From Pseudoalteromonas shioyasakiensis (GTDB taxonomy: Bacteria; Pseudomonadota; Gammaproteobacteria; Enterobacterales; Alteromonadaceae): a stretch of 64,000 bases of DNA. Below the pieces are notes generated by a model, which saw only the letters and a list, made by a program, of their open reading frames with translations, did no database searches and was not told the DNA's origin. Shown piece by piece: positions 61,668-64,000 of the stretch (its first letter is position 1; every line of letters starts with the position of its first letter). The translations under genes were made by a program, and so were the position numbers. The DNA lies in assembly GCF_001550135.1 (NCBI RefSeq), contig NZ_LRUE01000023.1, positions 84,990-148,989 on the forward strand, read 5' to 3'.

Positions 61668-62390
61668 TTACTTTTTACTCCACTTATTCATTATTTCTTT
61701 AAATAGTTTTGCTTCTTTATCTTCACAGGGTCTGGGCGATCCACTTGGCACTCCAGATTTACCAAACACCGAATTAAAATCTATGCCGTAACACATGCCA
61801 TTTAGTACCTCGATACGCTTGCTGCCATCGCCATTTTGCCAAACGACAGTTGCTTTATCAGAGACGGTTAATTGTGCGGGCACCGTAACCCTGCCTGCGG
61901 GGCTATTACTAATCGTCGCTTCACCCTGCCCAAACAAAGACGCATTAGCAGAACCATTTTCAAAATTAAGCTGTGGGATTGGCGCATAAGGGTTGAGCTT
62001 TTTAAAAGGCTCTTCGGCTATTTTTGAATTCTCAAGTGTCTGATTAGGCTTTACAACCTCAGAGGTAGCTTTTTTGGGTTCGTCTATTGTGGGATTAACT
62101 GTATTAGAATCACTTATCTGCCCAGAGCTACTCTGCGAAGTTTCTTCGTTTTTTGGCAAAGAATTAACCTCATCAGGCATTCCTTCTGTTTGCTCAGGTG
62201 AAGGTTTTTCTTGGATTTTCTGCAAACTAGGTAACGAAGTTAAATCAACACTCACATACGCGTTGATTACTTTTGGCGGTTCAGCGACTGCGGGGAGTTT
62301 CAAAGACTTTCCATATCGAGTAAATAACAGCAACAAAACAGTATGTAACGAAATTGAGATGATCCATGCTTTGTAATTCCCTTTTAACAC
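61668..62390 (-). CDS. Protein with TonB/TolA-like N-terminal anchor
   Basis: A 240-residue protein that starts at a GTG (62390) with GAGG 8 bases before. One transmembrane segment (about 10-24) carries S12-x3-H16 in WIISISLHTVLLLLF, the same spacing as the Ser-His pair by which TonB and TolA touch ExbBD/TolQR. A long proline/serine/glutamate-rich periplasmic stretch (about 55-135) follows. The C-terminus (about 140-240, two cysteines) is not a TonB domain I recognise. No ExbB/ExbD gene is nearby. Function unknown. Confidence 0.65.
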   Translation of the reverse strand: MLKGNYKAWIISISLHTVLLLLFTRYGKSLKLPAVAEPPKVINAYVSVDLTSLPSLQKIQEKPSPEQTEGMPDEVNSLPKNEETSQSSSGQISDSNTVNPTIDEPKKATSEVVKPNQTLENSKIAEEPFKKLNPYAPIPQLNFENGSANASLFGQGEATISNSPAGRVTVPAQLTVSDKATVVWQNGDGSKRIEVLNGMCYGIDFNSVFGKSGVPSGSPRPCEDKEAKLFKEIMNKWSKK

Positions 62391-62450
62391 CCTAGCGCCT
62401 CGTTTTATTTTTAAGAGTGCTAAATGAGTGAATTAGTTCATAGGAAAGTT

Positions 62451-62586
62451 GCGAGTTAGCGAGTTAGCGAGTTTGCGAGTTGCGAGTTGCGAGTTAGCGA
62501 GTTTGCGAGTTGCGAGTTAGCGAGTTTGCGAGTTTGCGAGTTGCGAGTTTGCGAGTTGCGAGTTGCGAGTTGCGAGTTGCGAGTTA
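62451..62586. repeat. Tandem heptamer/octamer array 3 (GCGAGTT)
   Basis: Eighteen consecutive units of GCGAGTT, with nine extended by one base (A or T) to eight. The mix of 7- and 8-base units shows gains or losses of single bases inside the array. Confidence 0.95.
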
Positions 62587-62642
62587 GCAAGAGTAAAGTT
62601 TAAAGAGTCTAGGTCAAACCTAATTGTAAGAATGCTTCTAAT

Positions 62643-62667
62643 TCGGCACTAAAGTGCCTCCTACGGG
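62643..62667 (-). repeat. REP-like element
   Basis: On the minus strand it reads CCCGTAGGAGGCACTTTAGTG followed by CCGAA: a GTAG(G) head and a hairpin GGCACT/AGTGCC. This is the general layout of REP sequences handled by RAYT transposases. Only one copy is in the window, so identification is tentative. Confidence 0.45.
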
Positions 62668-62760
62668 ATTTCATGGCTTGAGTAGGCACCGCACAAAACA
62701 ACTCCACCAATCTAATCTGACGTCTGAAAGCTGACAGCTGATAGCTTTTCTACAGACATT

Positions 62761-62787
62761 AAAAAAGGCCGCCTGGGCGACCTTTTT
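62761..62787 (-). terminator. Terminator of tuf
   Basis: On the minus strand AAAAAGGTCGCC-CAG-GCGGCCTTTTTT forms a stem with one GU pair and a T-run. It lies just after the EF-Tu stop. Confidence 0.88.
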
Positions 62788-62815
62788 ATAAGCTGTGAAG
62801 CTCTATCTGTTGATA

Positions 62816-64000
62816 TTACTCAACGATAGTTGCAACAACACCAGCACCAACTGTACGGCCACCTTCACGGATAGCGAAGCGTAAACCTTCGTCCATCGCG
62901 ATTGGGCAGATTAGTTCTACAGTCATCTTGATGTTATCACCAGGCATTACCATTTCAACGCCGTCTGGTAACTGTACGTCACCTGTTACGTCAGTTGTAC
63001 GGAAGTAGAACTGTGGACGGTAACCTTTGAAGAATGGAGTGTGACGACCACCTTCATCTTTAGAAAGTACGTATACTTCTGAAGTGAACTTCGTGTGTGG
63101 AGTGATTGAACCAGGCTTAGCTAGTACTTGACCACGTTCAACGTCTTCACGCTTAGTACCACGTAGAAGTGCACCGATGTTCTCACCCGCACGACCTTCG
63201 TCTAGAAGCTTACGGAACATCTCAACACCTGTACAAGTTGTCTTCGTAGTTTCTTTGATACCTACGATTTCAACTTCGTCATTCACGTTGATGATACCAG
63301 CTTCAACACGGCCAGTTACAACAGTACCACGACCTTGGATTGAGAATACGTCTTCGATAGGCATGATGAATGGCTTATCGATGTCACGCTCTGGCTCTGG
63401 GATGTAAGAATCTAGTGCTTCTGCAAGCTCAACGATTTTGTCTTCCCACTCTTTCTCGCCTTCTAACGCTTTAAGCGCTGAACCTTGGATTAGTGGTAAG
63501 TCATCACCTGGGAAGTCGTACTCAGAAAGAAGTTCACGAACTTCCATCTCAACTAGCTCAAGTAGCTCTTCGTCGTCAACCATGTCACATTTGTTCATGA
63601 ATACGATGATGTAAGGTACACCAACCTGACGAGAAAGTAGGATGTGCTCACGAGTTTGTGGCATAGGACCGTCAGTCGCAGCAACTACTAGGATTGCGCC
63701 GTCCATTTGAGCAGCACCAGTGATCATGTTTTTAACATAATCGGCGTGTCCTGGACAGTCTACGTGTGCGTAGTGACGAGTTGGAGTATCGTACTCAACG
63801 TGTGAAGTTGAGATTGTGATACCACGCTCACGCTCTTCTGGAGCGTTATCGATTGATGCGAAGTCTTTAGCTACACCACCGTATACTTTTGCAAGTACGT
63901 TAGTGATTGCTGCTGTTAGAGTTGTTTTACCGTGGTCAACGTGGCCGATTGTACCAACGTTTACGTGCGGTTTTACGCGTTCAAACTTTTCTTTTGCCAT
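62816..64000 (-). CDS. tuf: Elongation factor Tu
   Basis: Delivers aminoacyl-tRNA to the ribosome. The 394 residues are complete; the ATG is the very last three bases of the window, so upstream tRNA or rps genes cannot be seen. G1 GHVDHGKT (19-26), G3 D81-CPGH, G4 NKCD and the C-terminal RFAIREGGRTVGAGVV are all present. Highly conserved codon use distinguishes it from its neighbours. Confidence 0.98.
   Translation of the reverse strand: MAKEKFERVKPHVNVGTIGHVDHGKTTLTAAITNVLAKVYGGVAKDFASIDNAPEERERGITISTSHVEYDTPTRHYAHVDCPGHADYVKNMITGAAQMDGAILVVAATDGPMPQTREHILLSRQVGVPYIIVFMNKCDMVDDEELLELVEMEVRELLSEYDFPGDDLPLIQGSALKALEGEKEWEDKIVELAEALDSYIPEPERDIDKPFIMPIEDVFSIQGRGTVVTGRVEAGIINVNDEVEIVGIKETTKTTCTGVEMFRKLLDEGRAGENIGALLRGTKREDVERGQVLAKPGSITPHTKFTSEVYVLSKDEGGRHTPFFKGYRPQFYFRTTDVTGDVQLPDGVEMVMPGDNIKMTVELICPIAMDEGLRFAIREGGRTVGAGVVATIVE

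Larger units (their letters stand above)
62391..62815. other. Repeat-rich intergenic region before tuf
   Basis: 425 bases without a gene. It holds heptamer array 3, a REP-like hairpin and the tuf terminator. Between them (62700-62745) is GCTGACAGCTGATAGC, which echoes the unit of array 2. Confidence 0.7.

Noticed and set aside
62074..62376. 100-residue plus-strand frame opposite the TonB-like gene
   Set aside because: It is a shadow of the minus-strand gene; the latter has a signal anchor, ribosome site and coherent composition.

Overview
The window reads as a chromosome segment of a marine gammaproteobacterium of the order Alteromonadales, most likely Pseudoalteromonas or a close relative. 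The gene content supports this (SpeD of the E. coli class, astC/argD-astA-astD, DUF3802 and DUF2959 proteins, glnA-DUF4124-ntrB-ntrC, acnA and acnB, cysJIH, typA, tuf), as do the moderately AT-rich composition and the many secreted or lipid-anchored proteins. This assignment comes from reading the proteins; no database search was possible. I saw no rRNA, tRNA, CRISPR array, transposase or prophage.

Layout. 1-4.1 kb: the end of a DUF2971 gene cut by the left edge, then nnrDE, speD, an OsmC-like protein and a DUF3802 protein. 4.2-10.2 kb: arginine succinyltransferase pathway genes (astD, astA, argD/astC) with putative ARG boxes upstream, an HDOD protein and pabA. 10.2-13.3 kb: a thioesterase, a 2OG-Fe(II) oxygenase, and an operon of a second dioxygenase with a class-V PLP enzyme. 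13.5-19.6 kb: a probable envelope locus (beta-barrel protein, coiled-coil lipoprotein, giant internally duplicated lipoprotein). 19.8-26.3 kb: acnB, an OmpA-like porin, selO and a Tag-type DNA glycosylase.

26.4-30.8 kb is the most unusual part. A sigma70 promoter and a lysine riboswitch precede a tightly packed operon of dapA-like, dapD-like, lysA-like and M14 AspA/AstE-like genes. It looks like a dedicated, lysine-repressed diaminopimelate or lysine branch in which an M14 hydrolase stands where DapE would be expected. 31-38.8 kb: pldA, a yiiD-like gene, a spermidine-synthase-like gene, dtd, pip, yihY, DUF2959 and MBL-fold lipoproteins, and a BLUF photoreceptor. 39-47 kb: typA, then the nitrogen control block glnA-DUF4124-ntrB-ntrC with a sigma54 promoter and NtrC sites, and a cyclic-nucleotide-binding protein. 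47-54.8 kb: small lipoproteins and membrane proteins, an S4 protein, acnA and a repetitive acidic beta-solenoid lipoprotein. 54.9-59.2 kb: cysJIH (sulfite and PAPS reduction). 59.6-64 kb: a secreted multidomain endonuclease I, a protein with a TonB/TolA-like anchor, and tuf starting exactly at the right edge.

Repeats. There is a pair of ~165-bp MITE-like elements (33893-34057 and 52011-52178, opposite orientation), one of which supplies the dtd stop codon. There are three tandem arrays of related heptamers (38799, 39291, 62451) and one REP-like hairpin (62643). Many clear intrinsic terminators define the transcription units.
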